From: Irpex lacteus
Taxonomy: Eukaryota; Basidiomycota; Agaricomycetes; Polyporales; Irpicaceae
DNA length: 64,000 nt
Assembly: GCA_001986395.2 (NCBI GenBank)
Contig: MQVO02000002.1
Span: forward strand, 1,488,001-1,552,000
Direction of reading: 5' to 3'
Shown here: positions 12,142 through 24,116 of the stretch, piece by piece
How the letters are laid out: the number at the start of each line of letters is the position of its first letter
Position numbering within the stretch: the first letter of the stretch is position 1
The notes under the pieces: generated by a model
Databases searched by the model: none
Seen by the model: only the letters and a program-made list of their open reading frames with translations
What the model was told of the DNA's origin: nothing
Translations under genes and position numbers: made by a program

Positions 12142-13615
12142 TCACTCGTCAGCAACGACCACAACCGCCTTTGCCTTGTTCGTGCCCCTCTGAACCGCCT
12201 CTATAGCATGGCCCGCCTTCTCCAAGCCAATGAACCTCTCCTCCGTGTACTTGATCGTCCCGTTCTTGATCAACTTTGGCACCTCGGTGTAGAAATCGGT
12301 CAGGTACTTGTCGCAGATGGAACTGATGAGGAAGCCTGTGATGGTAATCTGGCGGCCGACGATGTTCAAGGCGTTGCGGAGGGGTGCGGGTTCGGCGTTG
12401 TAGCCGGAGATCATGCCGCATTCCTAATTGACATGGGGGTCATATAGCAGATAGAAATCAGAAGGGATGTGACTGAAGGCGGTGAAATGAACACGTACGA
12501 TGAAACGAGCACGCATCGCTGCATTGTCAAGAGCAGCATCGAGCGTCTCACCTCCAACGTTGTCCCAGTAGACGTCAATGGGGCCTTCCTTCGACAATAC
12601 CTCTGCGGTCTTGGTCGTCTTGTAGTTAAACACAACGTCTGCGCCGAGGCTCTTCACCCATGCGACTTTCTCATCGGAGCCTGCGGAGGCAATGACCTTC
12701 ATTCCGTTCGCTTTCGCGAGTTGAACGACGAACGAGCCGACAGGTCCTGTGTATGCGGTCAACATTGACCATGAAACAAAGCTGACATGATAACGATGGG
12801 GGCTTACCAGCTGCGGTGGTGATGAAGGCAGTTTCACCCTTCTTGGCATGGGAGTATTCCTTCCACGCGCAGTATGCTGTAAGACCTGATGTGCGAGAAT
12901 GGCGTTTGATGTTACAAGGTCGTCGCTGGGCGTCGTAATAAAACCGAGCGCACCTGGCATACCAAGCACACCGACGTATGCAGTCCAAGGGAACTTCTCC
13001 TCGTTCGTAATGACGCGGGCGTACTGAAGGTTAGGGAGTACGACATACTTCTGGAATGCTAGTAGTCACGAGAGTTAGAAGGAAAAGACTAGTGGGAGGT
13101 AGAATGTAACCGGTGACATACGCATTGCCATGTAGTATACGTGATCGCCGACCTTGACGCCATCGAATTCAGTACGGAGGACGACGCCAACGCCGAAGTT
13201 GATCAGACTGTTACAGAAAATGGTGCATGAGTCGTGAGGATATACTGTTATTCTGTTTGACACTGACGGCTTTCCGAGTTCAAACGATCCCTATGAAATG
13301 GAATATAGACACTATTAGTGCACGGGTTAACAGGTTGAAAAAGGAGGACAACATACGACGTAGGACTTTGATTCGTTCATCCGTCCGCGCATGTACGGAT
13401 CGATGGAGACACAGAGAACCTTCAACAGGTATCCTCCGTTCAGAGGGATGTTGTCGGTGTCGATGATCTCCGACTCGTCGTACACAGTGGTTTGTCCCGG
13501 GACGGGATAGCCTACAAGCAGGTCGATTTGTGAGCCACAAAACGAAATGTACGATTGTGCACGCACCTTTAGGACGTTCGTTGAACAGAAGCTTGCCATT
13601 CTTTACGGGTGCCAT
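12142..13615 (-). CDS. NADP-dependent MDR oxidoreductase (PTGR / alkenal reductase type), copy C
   Basis: Third paralogue, convergent with copy B (304 nt between stops). ATG at 13615: MAPVKNGKLLFNERPK, then GYPVPGQTTVYDESEIID, CVSIDPYMRGRMNESK, GDHVYYMAMPFQKYVVL across a splice, TAYCAWKEYSHAKKGETAF, PVGSFVVQLAKANGMKV, VIASAGSDEKVAWVKSLGAD, YWDNVGGETLDAAL, ECGMISGYNAEPAPLRNALN, and a C-terminus VVVVADE. It is clearly more diverged from A/B than they are from each other, so it comes from an older duplication. The frame is intact at every splice I checked. Confidence 0.9.
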
Positions 13616-14071
13616 CTTGCAGTGAATGAGAATTCGAGTTTAAGTTGAGTACTGAGTAGATTTGCTGGGAGGTAGGGAGCTCCCCACCCATCTTGCTACA
13701 GCTTTTATGTGCCATTCGAAGCTGCGGGAAGTCTCTTTACCCTCGTCGCCCGATGTTTGAACGATCGTATGCCGCAAAGGGTGCAAGTGACAGTTGGACC
13801 GGCAATGACGGCATTTGTTACCCGGTGATCTCAGGCTGGCTCGGCGTGCTGGACGCAGCGCCCGAAGTCGTTGTGGCGTCGCCGCACAAGCCAACCACGG
13901 CCTCGAAGCTTGAAAACTTGAGCCATCTACAGTCGATGTGTAAGCAACTGGAAAATCCCGGTGGGGAGTGTAAGCACACATTGTGTCCCCAACAAGTAAA
14001 CGGCAATGCATTCTCCAGTCTGAGCATGCGTCTGACTGATTATTCACTCAACATGCCCGAGTTTGAAAACT

Positions 14072-15664
14072 TCATTCTTCTGCGACAACAACGACAGACT
14101 TGCCCTTGTTCATTCCCCTTTGCACAGACTCGATAGCATTCCCGGCATTCTCCAAACCCATCGTCCGATCCTCCAGATACTTCAACTTTTCGTCGCTTAC
14201 CAAACCTGGCACTTCAGCATAGAACTCATCTGCATACTTCGGAAGTAGGGTTCCCGCCAGAAAGCCGAATATCTTGATCTCGCGCCAGACCACCCTCGAG
14301 AGATTCTTCACAATGTCTCCGTCTGGTACATTGTAACCCGAAATCATGCCGCATTCCTGTGCATGCGAGGGAGCCAAGTCAGTCAGGGATTGGACAGAAG
14401 ACGTTTGGGGAAGGCTTACGATAAACCGTGCACCCCTCGCAGCATTGGCAAGAGCTGCATCCAGCGTCGGCCCTCCTACATTATCCCAGTATCTACACAA
14501 CCACAAGAGAACCGCGATCAATGAACCTCGCAGGCTACATAACGACGACAACTACGCACATATCGATGGGACCCTCCCTCTCAAGAACGGCCGCGGCATC
14601 CTCGTTCTTGTAGTTGAAAGCGTAGTCTACGCCAAGAAACTTGACGAATGCGACTTTCTCGTCAGAGCCTGCGCAGGCAATGACCTTAAGACCGTCCATC
14701 TGTGCGAGCTGTGCAACGAAAGAACCGACTGGGCCTGAGAAGTCACAACAAATCAGACCCTCTACTACGCGAGAGGATGAGTCGAGACAGTGCATGCGTA
14801 CCAGCGGCAGCAGAAACAAATGCGACCTCTCCCATCACAGAGCTCGCGTACTCTTTCCATGCACAGTACGCTGTTTGACCTGCGGACAAGGCAAGTAGCA
14901 GATACTCAGGGAATACTGTCGGGTGGTCTGTATTAGATGCTCAATGGCATACCTGGTATTCCTAAGATGCCGCAATATATGCTCCACGGGAAATTCTCCT
15001 GGTTCTCCAGTATGATCCCATCCCGAGCGAACTCTCCGCCTTTAAGAGTACGGAGAACTGTGTAGTGCTGGAATGCTGTACATAGAAGTGTCGGATCAAC
15101 CGGGTGGCACAAATGGTGGGCTAAGAATGCCGAAGCACTCACGAATCCTGGCGTATATGTGGTCGCCAGCGTTGACGTCGGGATGTTCGGAGCGAAGGAC
15201 GAGGGCGACGCCGTCGTTATCCAACCTAATCGTCACCGCGTGGGCAAGTTCAGTATAATATTCCTTATTAGTGTCTTGCGAATGAAAGCGACGTACGGCT
15301 TCCCAATCTCATAGGACGGCTGTTCGCGATACCAGGTCGGAATAGTAGAGAGAACATCAGTGTGGACAGCCTCGAATGGGCAAGTCAATTGCAACCACAT
15401 ACCCCAGCATCAGCGATCTTCCTCATCTTCCCTCTCATATATGGATCGATAGATAGCACGAGCGTCTTGACCAGGAAGCCTCCATCGAGGAGTACATCGT
15501 CCAAGTCGATGGTCTCAGACTCGTCGTATACTATGTCCTTCCCCGGGATAGGATATTCTAGGTAAATACGTGTGAGCTGTAAATGTCATGAGCGTACGAG
15601 AGCGGTGATAGATACCATCTACGTGACGCATAAAGATAAGTCGTCCATTCTTCACTGGGGCCAT
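14072..15664 (-). CDS. NADP-dependent MDR oxidoreductase (PTGR / alkenal reductase type), copy D
   Basis: Fourth paralogue, tandem with C. ATG at 15664: MAPVKNGRLIFMRHVD, then YPIPGKDIVYDESETID, VLSIDPYMRGKMRKIADAG, the same short microexon (PSYEIGKP), NDGVALVLRSEHPDVNAGD, IPFQHYTVLRTLKGG, QTAYCAWKEYASSVMGEVAF, PVGSFVAQLAQMDGLKV, VDYAFNYKNEDAAAVLE, YWDNVGGPTLDAAL, ECGMISGYNVPDGDI and C-terminal VVVVAEE with TGA at 14072-14074. The AFVSAAAG-PVGS nucleotide-binding segment is split by an intron as in the other copies. Two palindromes lie about 210-255 nt upstream (see separate entry). Confidence 0.9.
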
Positions 15665-15873
15665 GTTGACTGGGTGCCAGCGGTGCACAGACAGGGTACC
15701 GAAGGTTCAATTAAGAAACACATGGTGGGAGAACTGGCAAGGCCATAAGGCTCGAACTTCTGGTTAGGTGGTATGAATAGGGTGTTTTAGTAAGCATAGC
15801 CCCAGCGTGAGAGTGTGCTATTCAACGGGACGTGACAAGCCGAGTGTATGAGATAGCTATAGAGATTCCCACG

Positions 15874-15918
15874 GCCTATTTAGGCAGCTTTGTGGCGTAA
15901 ATGACTGCCTGATTAGGC
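15874..15918. promoter_or_regulatory. paired 12-bp palindromes upstream of reductase copy D
   Basis: GCCTATTTAGGC (15874-15885) and GCCTGATTAGGC (15907-15918) share the dyad GCCT-N4-AGGC, 33 bp centre to centre, i.e. about three helical turns. They lie between copy D and the BTB gene. Two spaced copies of a dyad suit binding by a dimeric transcription factor; the factor is unknown. Confidence 0.4.
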
Positions 15919-16151
15919 AATTTCCCATGCTTCGATTCTTGGTTGAAAACGTTAGAATTTCATGCTTGCTATGGCGAATGCCCTACTATGTACACTGAGG
16001 AGAAAAGACTATAGACATAGGTGATACAACTTTCTTTTATATTCATCCATCCTATATTCAACAAAACTTTGAAGGAAGAAAAAGAAATCGAGAGTGTGAC
16101 GATCAAGTTGAGTGCTGAACTGTACTAACAATGAGCAAGGAAAGAAATGGT

Positions 16152-17209
16152 TTAGATCGTGGTCTATGAACAAAAATTAGCTCTCTATGAATTAATCTTG
16201 AGTTTATAATACACTTACCACCAAAGCATCAAATGCCTCCATAATTCTGTCTCGCTCGCCGATCAAACTTGCCTTGCATTGACCACAGGTAGTCGCCCCG
16301 ATACGTTCATTCAAGCTAGTCTCAATCTGCTCGCGGGTGATGGCTATATCGCATGCTAATATCAGTCTTAAAGGCACTCAAGCACTTGACCAGACACACA
16401 CTCACCCGGCGCCGCCATAAACAACGTCCCACACGCATACTGAAAGTCGAGCCACGTCTCCTGCTGCTTTGCATTCCCGCAATTCGGCAGATTGTCATGT
16501 AAGATCGGAGTTGCATTAATGGCCTTCATGCCGTCTCTCCGGGCCTGGTGCAGCCCGTATAGTCGCTGAAGATACATAACGTTGATGGTGCCGGCGACAT
16601 CGGCGTTCATGGTATGCATTTTGGTAGTTAGGGTCCTAGAGGAGACGGCGACGGCGAGAGCTTCGAGCTTATACTGACTAGCAAGTCCAAAGGTCTCGAA
16701 GGGGTGGGCTGTCGCCAGGGCGAGAATAGTGTTGAAGAGTGGAGTATCCGTAGTGATGTATTGATCGAGTGGCGTGATGTTGTACTTCTCAAGTGCCTGA
16801 AGGGTGGCTCGTAGGCACTGGAGAGAGGGCCTGTGGGCATCTGCAGACAGTTCATAGACCGTATGCAGGACAACGTTGAGAACATCAGCAGGTTCTGCGA
16901 CGACAATTTGGGCGGGGCTCGTCGTTGTAGGGGATGGGTTTGCGGTAAGAAGGTTCGCAAACCCGTTCTTAGAGGTAGACAAGAGCCTTCGGGCGTGGAC
17001 GGCGAAGTAGATGTTGTCTGATGAGCGGATGACGACATCGGGAGGGCATTGCCAGTACGACTGTCAAGTTGGCCGTTGAAGACGGCAGACACTTGAGCTG
17101 GCTGTGTTGCTGTCGGGAAGGAGGGGTGCGCTTGGACTGTGCTGAGCTATCTTGAGGGTTAGCACTGTCCACCCGGGTGAAGGAGTCAACGTACTGATGC
17201 TGTCGCCAT
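16152..17209 (-). CDS. BTB/POZ domain protein of Agaricomycete expansion type, one-base frameshift
   Basis: Predicted protein-interaction module; this BTB subfamily is widely expanded in mushrooms and mostly uncharacterised. Start MATAS at 17209, then an intron and the exon for LSTVQAHPSFPTATQPAQV. The BTB core follows: DVVIRSSDNIYFAVHARRLL, then LHTVYELSADAHRPSLQCL and the helical TFGLASQYKLEALAVAVSS. It ends with CKASLIGERDRIMEAFDALV after two more introns; stop TAA 16152-16154. The N-terminal and BTB frames are offset by one base at a G run (17040-17042, C run on the coding strand). One missing base there joins them perfectly. Confidence 0.75.
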
Positions 17210-20115
17210 TATCCTATGTATTTCTTCTGGTCTTGATGAGGCCTACAACAGTATCGAGCTGATCTGGCTGTGCGTCGAGAGATGTAAGAGGAAGTGCTAC
17301 GAGAATAATTCGGTGCTGTAAGTCTGCCAACTGCTTTCAAGTTGAGGGGGACCGGGAAGTGTCGTGGGGAACTGAGGAGCTCGCAGTCGATAAGGAGTTC
17401 CCATGGTGGGGGCCTTTATAAACTGAGAGCTGAGTTTGTCGATTAGAGAGAAAGTTGCCGAAGAGCACGAGGGTAGATCGTAGAGGCCCATGACGGGGGC
17501 GACATATTATTTATTTGGGCGTCAACCGACCCAGAGTTGTTCCCGTCTCAGTCATCCCAGTGCCATCTCCAACCGTGTTGGCGAGCACCTCCATCCACGG
17601 ACGGGCACTAGGCTTGATGCAGCTGGGCGTGGCAGCGTGATGGACCGTTCACCGCCAACACAAATACCAGGAGACAACACCAGGCGCACCCTTGGGCCGG
17701 ACTTGAGAATGAGAAGGGGGTGAGCCAGCGGCCGAAGCTTCAACTGGACACACTCTGTAGTCGCCGCCGCTATCCTCGCAAAATGGGCGGGAGATAGACT
17801 TGCCAACAGACACACAGCCAGGCGGCCACACGGCTCTGAAGCGTCCTGGCCAAGGGCAGAGCGAAGCCGATATGTTTTCCGTCGCCTCCACCAATGTCAA
17901 AGGCCGACAACCCCCCGCAGTCATTTCCCTCTCGTTTCCCTGTTGTGGGTTCCGTTGCATGACGTAAAGTTGGTTCGTTGAGTCGAATGCTTCACATTCG
18001 GCAGACAAACCTGCGGTCTCAATATGGCTGAGGTCCGTCACTCGTAAGTAACACTTATACTGAAAAGTCGTGTCACTCGTTCACTTACCAACAGAGCCTG
18101 AGCTACCCCGTGACCCCGCTGCTTCCAGCCCAAACCTTCATAAACTCGCTCGCAAGATCTGCAGCTTCGCTTAGTCCACGGCGCAGAATATCCTAAGCTA
18201 TCTTCTGCCCATGTCAAAGCCATGCTCGTCAGCTACTGTGCTGCCCTCTATCCGCCTAACAAGGTCTCATAATACGCCCCAAGTCGTCCAGGAAAGACAG
18301 GCGGTGAGGACTCTCTCTTCTCCTGGCAGAGACATCGAGCGGTATAACACCATGGCCGTTGTCGATAGTAGCTAATTGATGTTTGACCCTGTCCGTAGGG
18401 TCGTATGTCCTCGGTCCTATTGTATGCTCAAGGCAAAGTGGATAACTAAGGTGAGATCTTCAGCCTTTACATGCTGTAATATAATGCCCTGAGCATACTT
18501 TGATGTCATCATAGAGGAGGACTTCACCTAAGCAATGCTTGGGACCGAGTATATAGCTCTTATGAGTCATTGCAAGAGTACGCGAAGGTCAAAGACGTCG
18601 GTGTGTCTTCACCAACGTTGTCTTCGTCTACTTGATTGCAGAACCATCTTGCTCCCTTATCTTGGTCCTATAATCTGGTCTTGGAATGCATACGATAGAA
18701 TACGAACGAGCGTTCGTCATGGCCCATAGCAACTACATCCTTCTATGCCTTTCAAACTACCTTGGTACTCCCAGACCCAGCCTTTTCTGGCCGAGCCTCG
18801 GATCTTGGACCAACAACAAGACCATCCAAGTTTAGTATGCGCCCACTAGTGGTGCCCGGGATCCGTGGGGCCATAGACTTCAAGATTAAGTTGCGATTTG
18901 TCCGCGAGCATGATGCCAGCCAACCTTCCGCCACGCTGACGACTTAAGCAGATATCTAGATACCCCACTTTGCAGGAGCAGCAGCCAGCCGGTGGTGTGA
19001 GGTTCTGCCAAAGTCCGTTGGTCGATACGTCCGACGCGTGTGGTTGGCCTATGAGAGAATGCGGACGCGCACGACGGCTGAGGGCGGATGCGGGTGCCAT
19101 GACGAAGCTTCGTTCACCAAGGAACCAACACCATGAAAAAGGCAACTCAAGAAGGTGGAATATGATAATGGTGGCGCACCGTAGTTCATGAATGGCAACT
19201 ACATCTCTTCGTCTACCTATCCTCGTCCTTGTTGCTTCCTCCGCTCAACCTCCTACAGACGTAGCCTGGCACACGAGGGGGGTACAGATGAAAGCTTCGG
19301 GCTCACGTCTCGCATTTGTAGCGTCGCTCTGTAATCTCTGCTGTATTATAAGTATTGTAGTCCCGAGCGACGTGATTGGTGCGTAGAAGGATCATGGCAC
19401 ATGAGGCGCCCAGGGATACACCGCGCTAAGGTGGGTCCGCGACCTCTCCTGTGTTGGCCCGACACAGGACCGGCCATTTCTAATGCATGAACGTTAAGTA
19501 ACAACTTTGAACTCTGTGGTAAATGACATATGAAAAATTGAGCTGTTAAATTCAACAACGCCGCCGCGGTGTCTCAGGGCATACTGGTGTGATCACCACA
19601 CTGGATTGGCCTACCGGTCTACGTACAGTACTTACTTTACTTGCAAAAATACAATATTTTCCAGCGAACAAATGGATGGTATACTCGAGTATACATGGCA
19701 GCTGATTAGCAAATGCACTTATCAGTGGCAAGTGGCCCAGTGGTAAAGGTGTTACAGCCTCAACATTCCATCTGAGACGTCGGCGTGATGGATGTGTGGT
19801 CACGACTGAGGAAGCTATGCCCGGACCCAGTACGTATACTGCGACGACTGTATAACACCAAGCCTTGATGTTCAAAGCAATGTATCCCACGATCATAGAG
19901 GAGAGAGTCAGATCCTTTCCCGAGTCCATGGTGAGTGTTTTTGCAACATCGTGACGTTTGTCGAGGAATGCGCCTTAAGCTTGTATATTTCATATTTGCA
20001 TATACGGCACCTTGCGGGGGGGACGCGCGAACACAGAAATGCAAAGCCAATGCATTCGTTGCATCATACAGAAACGTACATTATTCCTTCTACAATCTGT
20101 TTATTCGTCCGCAAC
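17210..20115. other. gene-poor interval
   Basis: Nearly 2.9 kb with no gene I can recognise. The open frames look like chance frames, without domain motifs or splice-linked continuity. The only one with protein-like character is the minus-strand frame at 19552-19929 (separate entry). I saw no terminal repeats or transposase motifs. Confidence 0.4.
19552..19929 (-). CDS. possible small membrane protein, unrecognised
   Basis: A 125-codon frame with ATG at 19929. Its first half has a hydrophobic run (MIVGYIALNIKAWCYTVVAV, then YVLGPGIASSVV) that could form one or two membrane segments; the rest is unremarkable. I recognise no family, and there is no supporting neighbour. It may be a chance frame. 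Confidence 0.2.
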   Translation of the reverse strand: MDSGKDLTLSSMIVGYIALNIKAWCYTVVAVYVLGPGIASSVVTTHPSRRRLRWNVEAVTPLPLGHLPLISAFANQLPCILEYTIHLFAGKYCIFASKVSTVRRPVGQSSVVITPVCPETPRRRC

Positions 20116-21588
20116 TCAATCGAATGGCACAGGCCTGATATTCGGTCCACCCAACCGCAAACCACCGGCGGCCTGTTTCTCCTTCTCCGCCTGCGCAGCG
20201 GCAAAAACGGACGGTACCGGGATGCCACAACAATCCCCCCACCCCACTTCTCGCTGGCCTGCTCCCCCAAGGTCGCCGTGAGTATGCGCCGCCTCTCCCA
20301 ACCGGCTCGGATGTACATGGGCCAGCTGAGCCGGGCTGACGTCGTGCTTGTGCCCACAGTCATCCTCGGCCTCAGAGACTGACGAGGAAACAAGGGGACC
20401 ATCCCAGGGAAGAAGAGAGCCGAAGAGGAAGTGTTGGATGACAGGGAGCTTGCCGAGAACTTCAGCCTCGTACATCTTGATCATGCCGCTGTTAACCTTG
20501 TCCCATGTTTTGACCTGCGAAGACCAATTAGGAATGTCATGGGCTGTGCACAGCATTAAGGGCTTACGGCACTAATATCATCTAACATCGGAGAGTGCCA
20601 GCGAAGTGAGGCAGTCTTGACCGAGTTAATGAACTGAATGCAGGCAAGGTACATATAGTCCTTGGAGAACTCTTCCAGTATTTCGGTGTCGTGTATCGAC
20701 TTGGGGCGAAGATGCTTGTGACCTGTATCACTTTAATATAAGTAATTATAGAACCAACAGTCAGAATCGCTCACCTTTCAGCTGTGCGCTTCCCCACAGG
20801 AATGGAAGAAAGTGGTAATCGTCTAGCCCCCATACACCATGAGAACCAGCAGGTTCGAGCCAGTACGTTGACTGAAGCACACGCATGACTTGGATGTACT
20901 TCCAGAACACACGAATGACCAACGCGACTGAGTCTGCCTCACTGACTACGCCCAGTCTTTCGAGGCACAATCTGACTTTGGGTGTCAGCTGTAAGCATCT
21001 AACTTGACCGGATCAGCAGTGCAGGACGTACATCCAGCACAAGAAGTTCAACTCCATCCCGCTGCCATAATCAATGCGAGTCCGGTTACCCCATGATTCT
21101 TTGAAGTAGGCTGATACTTCTACGATGGCTTCTTGTGGTAAGTTCGGGATGGTAGCGTGCAGTTCGGTGGATTTCTGAGCGCGGGCAGCCATAATGAGAA
21201 ACAATAAATTAAGGATCGTGGCCGGAGGCTTACCTCTGTGACCTTGTCATAGAACGTTCTGAAAGCCGGATTCCCAAATCTCGAGGCTTTGTTGTCCACT
21301 GGTGGTATGTCCTTAGCTATCGCTTCGACTTGCTCGAGGATATTGAGTATTGCCAACACGCCCTAGACATGTACATGAGTACTTTATCGCCTGACTGACC
21401 TTACACAACGAGTAGCGTACCTCCGAAACTGCGCACTCCGAAGTGAGCTTGACACCGATGACGCTGTCGTTCAATCGGCCCACAAATGTAAGGATGTCTT
21501 GATGTGTCTTGGATTCTTTCTGAAAATAGTTCAATTGCTCCGGTGTTAGAATATATTTCTGTGGAAGCGAGAATGCCGTTGCGGTCAT
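20116..21588 (-). CDS. RRD: Serine/threonine protein phosphatase 2A activator (PTPA, peptidyl-prolyl isomerase)
   Basis: PP2A activator that helps the phosphatase catalytic subunit reach its active form (yeast Rrd1/Rrd2). Start [18 protein letters not shown] at 21588. Family motifs in order: [51 protein letters not shown] (the RIDYG-G-HE/ME signature), [32 protein letters not shown] and [17 protein letters not shown]. The tail is long and Gly/His-rich, ending [15 protein letters not shown] and RPVPFD, as in fungal PTPA; stop TGA 20116-20118. All splices keep frame. The yeast paralogue it matches (RRD1 or RRD2) is not resolved. Confidence 0.92.
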
Positions 21589-21803
21589 GCTGGTTGTCTG
21601 TGTTGATTAGAAGAGAGCAACTCAAGGGCGGGGCGCCCGACGGATCTAAGTATGAGCAGGCGCATCAAACTATTACCTGCGTGTATTTGGTATCCATGTA
21701 TCTCACAGACAGATGATCCTGAGCTCGCGAAGGTTGAATCTGTCTACTCTGCCTCTGGGAGACTATATCTCACCGTCGTCTGAACAGCGACCATCGTCCA
21801 GCC

Positions 21804-23254
21804 ATGACTTCCGCTGCGACTCGAATACCGCCCGAGCTGTATGACAATATTCTGTCTCATGTAGGGCCGTACGAAATTCTCTCGACCACTGGCCGCTCGA
21901 GAGAAAGGAGAGAAGCAAAACAACTTCTCTCCGCCTGCTCTCTTACCTGTTTTTACTGGGCGACCCAGTGTCGAAGGAGGATCTTCAGGTTCCTCGCTCT
22001 GCGATCTTTTGAAGACATTCGCACTCTTCGCACATTTATGTTGAGTCCTCCACCGAGATTCCCTCGCATATTAGCACAAGTACGCTTCCTAACCGCAGAG
22101 TGGGAGATTGGGCGGGGTCACCCTTGGCTACATAATCTCTACTCTTTTCTACAGTCCCACAACATCACCCTGGAAAACACGAGTGATAGAGGAGATAATC
22201 ACGCGATGTTTCTCACTCTTCACGTTCTGGGTCCATTGCCACCTCTCCCTGCCGACCCTCGTGGGCGACGAGATGTCATACGTCGGATCCTCTCCAGGGG
22301 ACTTCCGCGTACTATTCCCGCGCACTTCCGTCGCTGCAACTCACTCGTGCTGGAGAATATTCAGTTCAATGATCTCTCGGACTTTATCGCGCTGCTCCAG
22401 GGCCTCAGCTTCGTACCGGACCATCTTCAGCACTCAACACACTTGCGGTTAAAAAACGTCAGGCTCACGGGTTCGAATGCGCCTGACGCTTCGTTCGCGT
22501 TGTTCTCTCCATGGCCTGTTCGAGCATCGATTGATAAAGAAACATGTAGCGATCCAGGATCCTTCACTCAACTGGCATCCTACCTCGGACGTCCATCTTG
22601 GGCTCGGGATCTCTACCTTTCTGATGTGGACAACCAGGTTATCCTTACTATTGCGGCGAACCTTATTGACAAGTCACCACCGCGTGATATGGATGCCCAA
22701 GCACTCCTCCGACTTGTACGAGCAGGATTCGATGGATCACCTACACGGCCAGGTAGGCACCGAGAATAGTATTCTATGCTCTGATATCTCCTGAACAGTT
22801 TACATGTACAGCCGCACAGTTATTTATAGATATGGTTGATGGTTCCGCTAGATATGGTGACTTGCGAGGCCACGATCGACTAAGCCCAAAGTTTTGCATC
22901 GAGTCGAAAGCGATCGACCCAGAATACAATGAATATCGCATCTCAAGGGTCAGCGTGGCTGTGGCGGCTCTTGGTGCGACCAATGCTGAGAATTTCGAAG
23001 CGTGCTGCATGGTCTATGACTGGGTCGCTATTGGAGAAGCACTACTTCGGTTGCGGAGACCAGTATCGGTGAACTTTGATTTTCGTCGGCACACTCATAT
23101 CACTCGATTCTTCCAAGGACATCGCGAACAGGATGTTTTCAGAAGGCTTGAGGCCACTTTGACTGTGCACCTGTACGATGACAAGGCGGCGCATTGGAAC
23201 ATGATCGAGGACTTAAGCCCCTTATTACACCCACCAGGTAAGTTACAACGTTGA
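21804..23254 (+). CDS. F-box-like domain protein, Agaricomycete type
   Basis: The N-terminus IPPELYDNILSHV is a typical F-box opening in mushrooms (substrate adaptor of SCF ubiquitin ligases). It is followed by SACSLTCFYWATQCRRRIF, matching the usual 'L-VC-W' part of the motif. The rest resembles the leucine-rich, low-conservation bodies of this expanded family. Exon 1 is 21804-22752; exon 2 starts at 22830 (phase 1, G|AT) and continues as DMVDGSARYGDL. The end is either TGA 23252-23254 or, if an intron at about 23237 is used, a stop just after 23290. Target unknown. Confidence 0.65.
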
Positions 23255-23358
23255 AGCTTTGAAGCGTTCAGTGTTGACTGCATTTCGTAGCCTGAGGTTC
23301 CGTATAGGGATATAACTTAGGTTGACCGGATATTATGCTACGTAAATCACCTATGGAC

Positions 23359-24116
23359 CTATGACTTATAGAGGCTGCTATTCGTCTGTGTCCATTCCTC
23401 CCAGTCTTCCCAGTTCCTCTTCACAAACTCGTGCACCTTACTCCAGTCTCGGCACACATGCGTCGCTCCCAAGCCCTCACCCACGTCCTGCGACCCTTCA
23501 ACAACCTCCGGCTCCAATGTCATATCCGCCGCACACAGCGCGGTCTGTCTCAAGTAGTTGAGACAGTGTGCCGAGTGCTCGACGTCTCGCTTCGACACCT
23601 CTGCAGGCCCTTCTCCGTCTCCTCGCCTGCCGTGGTGATGGCTTTGTCCAAGAATAGTCCTTCGCAAGGAGTCAAGACAATGCATCTGGTGGTATAACGA
23701 TAGACTGAAGAACCGCTTCTTTGGTCCCAGTCGCACAAATCCGAGACCGCGTCCCGGGTAGACAGACTCCCATTCCGCATCTGCTTCAGGAGAAGTCAAA
23801 GCGTAGTGTCTTGAATCTTCAAGTACTAACGCCACCGGGTCCCCGAGGTCGATAGGGAGATATGATGGGTAATCGTCACCTATCCAAGCTACCACGCAAC
23901 ACGATTAATGCTCGACTAGAGATCGTTGCTTTCGGACGTACAATATTCAGTCTCGAAATTCGGCGAGGAAGGCAGCGAGTTACTGCACGTGCACTCGGTT
24001 GCAGGGTTGTATCTGTGATATATCCATGATGTGGCTAGTTGTAGCGTTGCGGAAAGAAAGAGAACGGTCATTGTGAGGATCATCGTCCTCGGCGTAAACG
24101 CTTGCATGGTCATCAT
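23359..24116 (-). CDS. UstYa-like (DUF3328) oxidase family protein
   Basis: UstYa proteins are membrane-anchored, putatively metal-dependent oxidases that modify peptide or other secondary metabolites (ustiloxin, phomopsin and cyclochlorotine pathways). Exon 1 is 24116-23942 with one N-terminal membrane helix (about residues 12-30). An intron with donor GTACGT leads to exon 2, 23879-23359. The two family signatures are present: YHQMHCLDSLRR (HxxHC) and HSAHCLNYLRQTALC (second HxxHC), plus RLGPKKRFF and AADMTLEP. At about 230 aa it is the usual length. No ribosomal-peptide precursor, methyltransferase or other cluster gene is adjacent, so substrate and pathway are unknown. Confidence 0.85.

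Noticed and set aside
17490..18041. Antisense frames around 17.5-18.0 kb as a real gene
   Set aside because: No motif, no clean splice chain and low coding character in both strands.
19711..19790. tRNA-like A-box (TGGCCCAGTGGT) in the gene-poor interval
   Set aside because: No matching B-box (GGTTCGANTCC) follows at the right distance and no cloverleaf folds.
21120..21359. Separate short proteins inside the PTPA gene
   Set aside because: These frames are exons of PTPA extended into introns.
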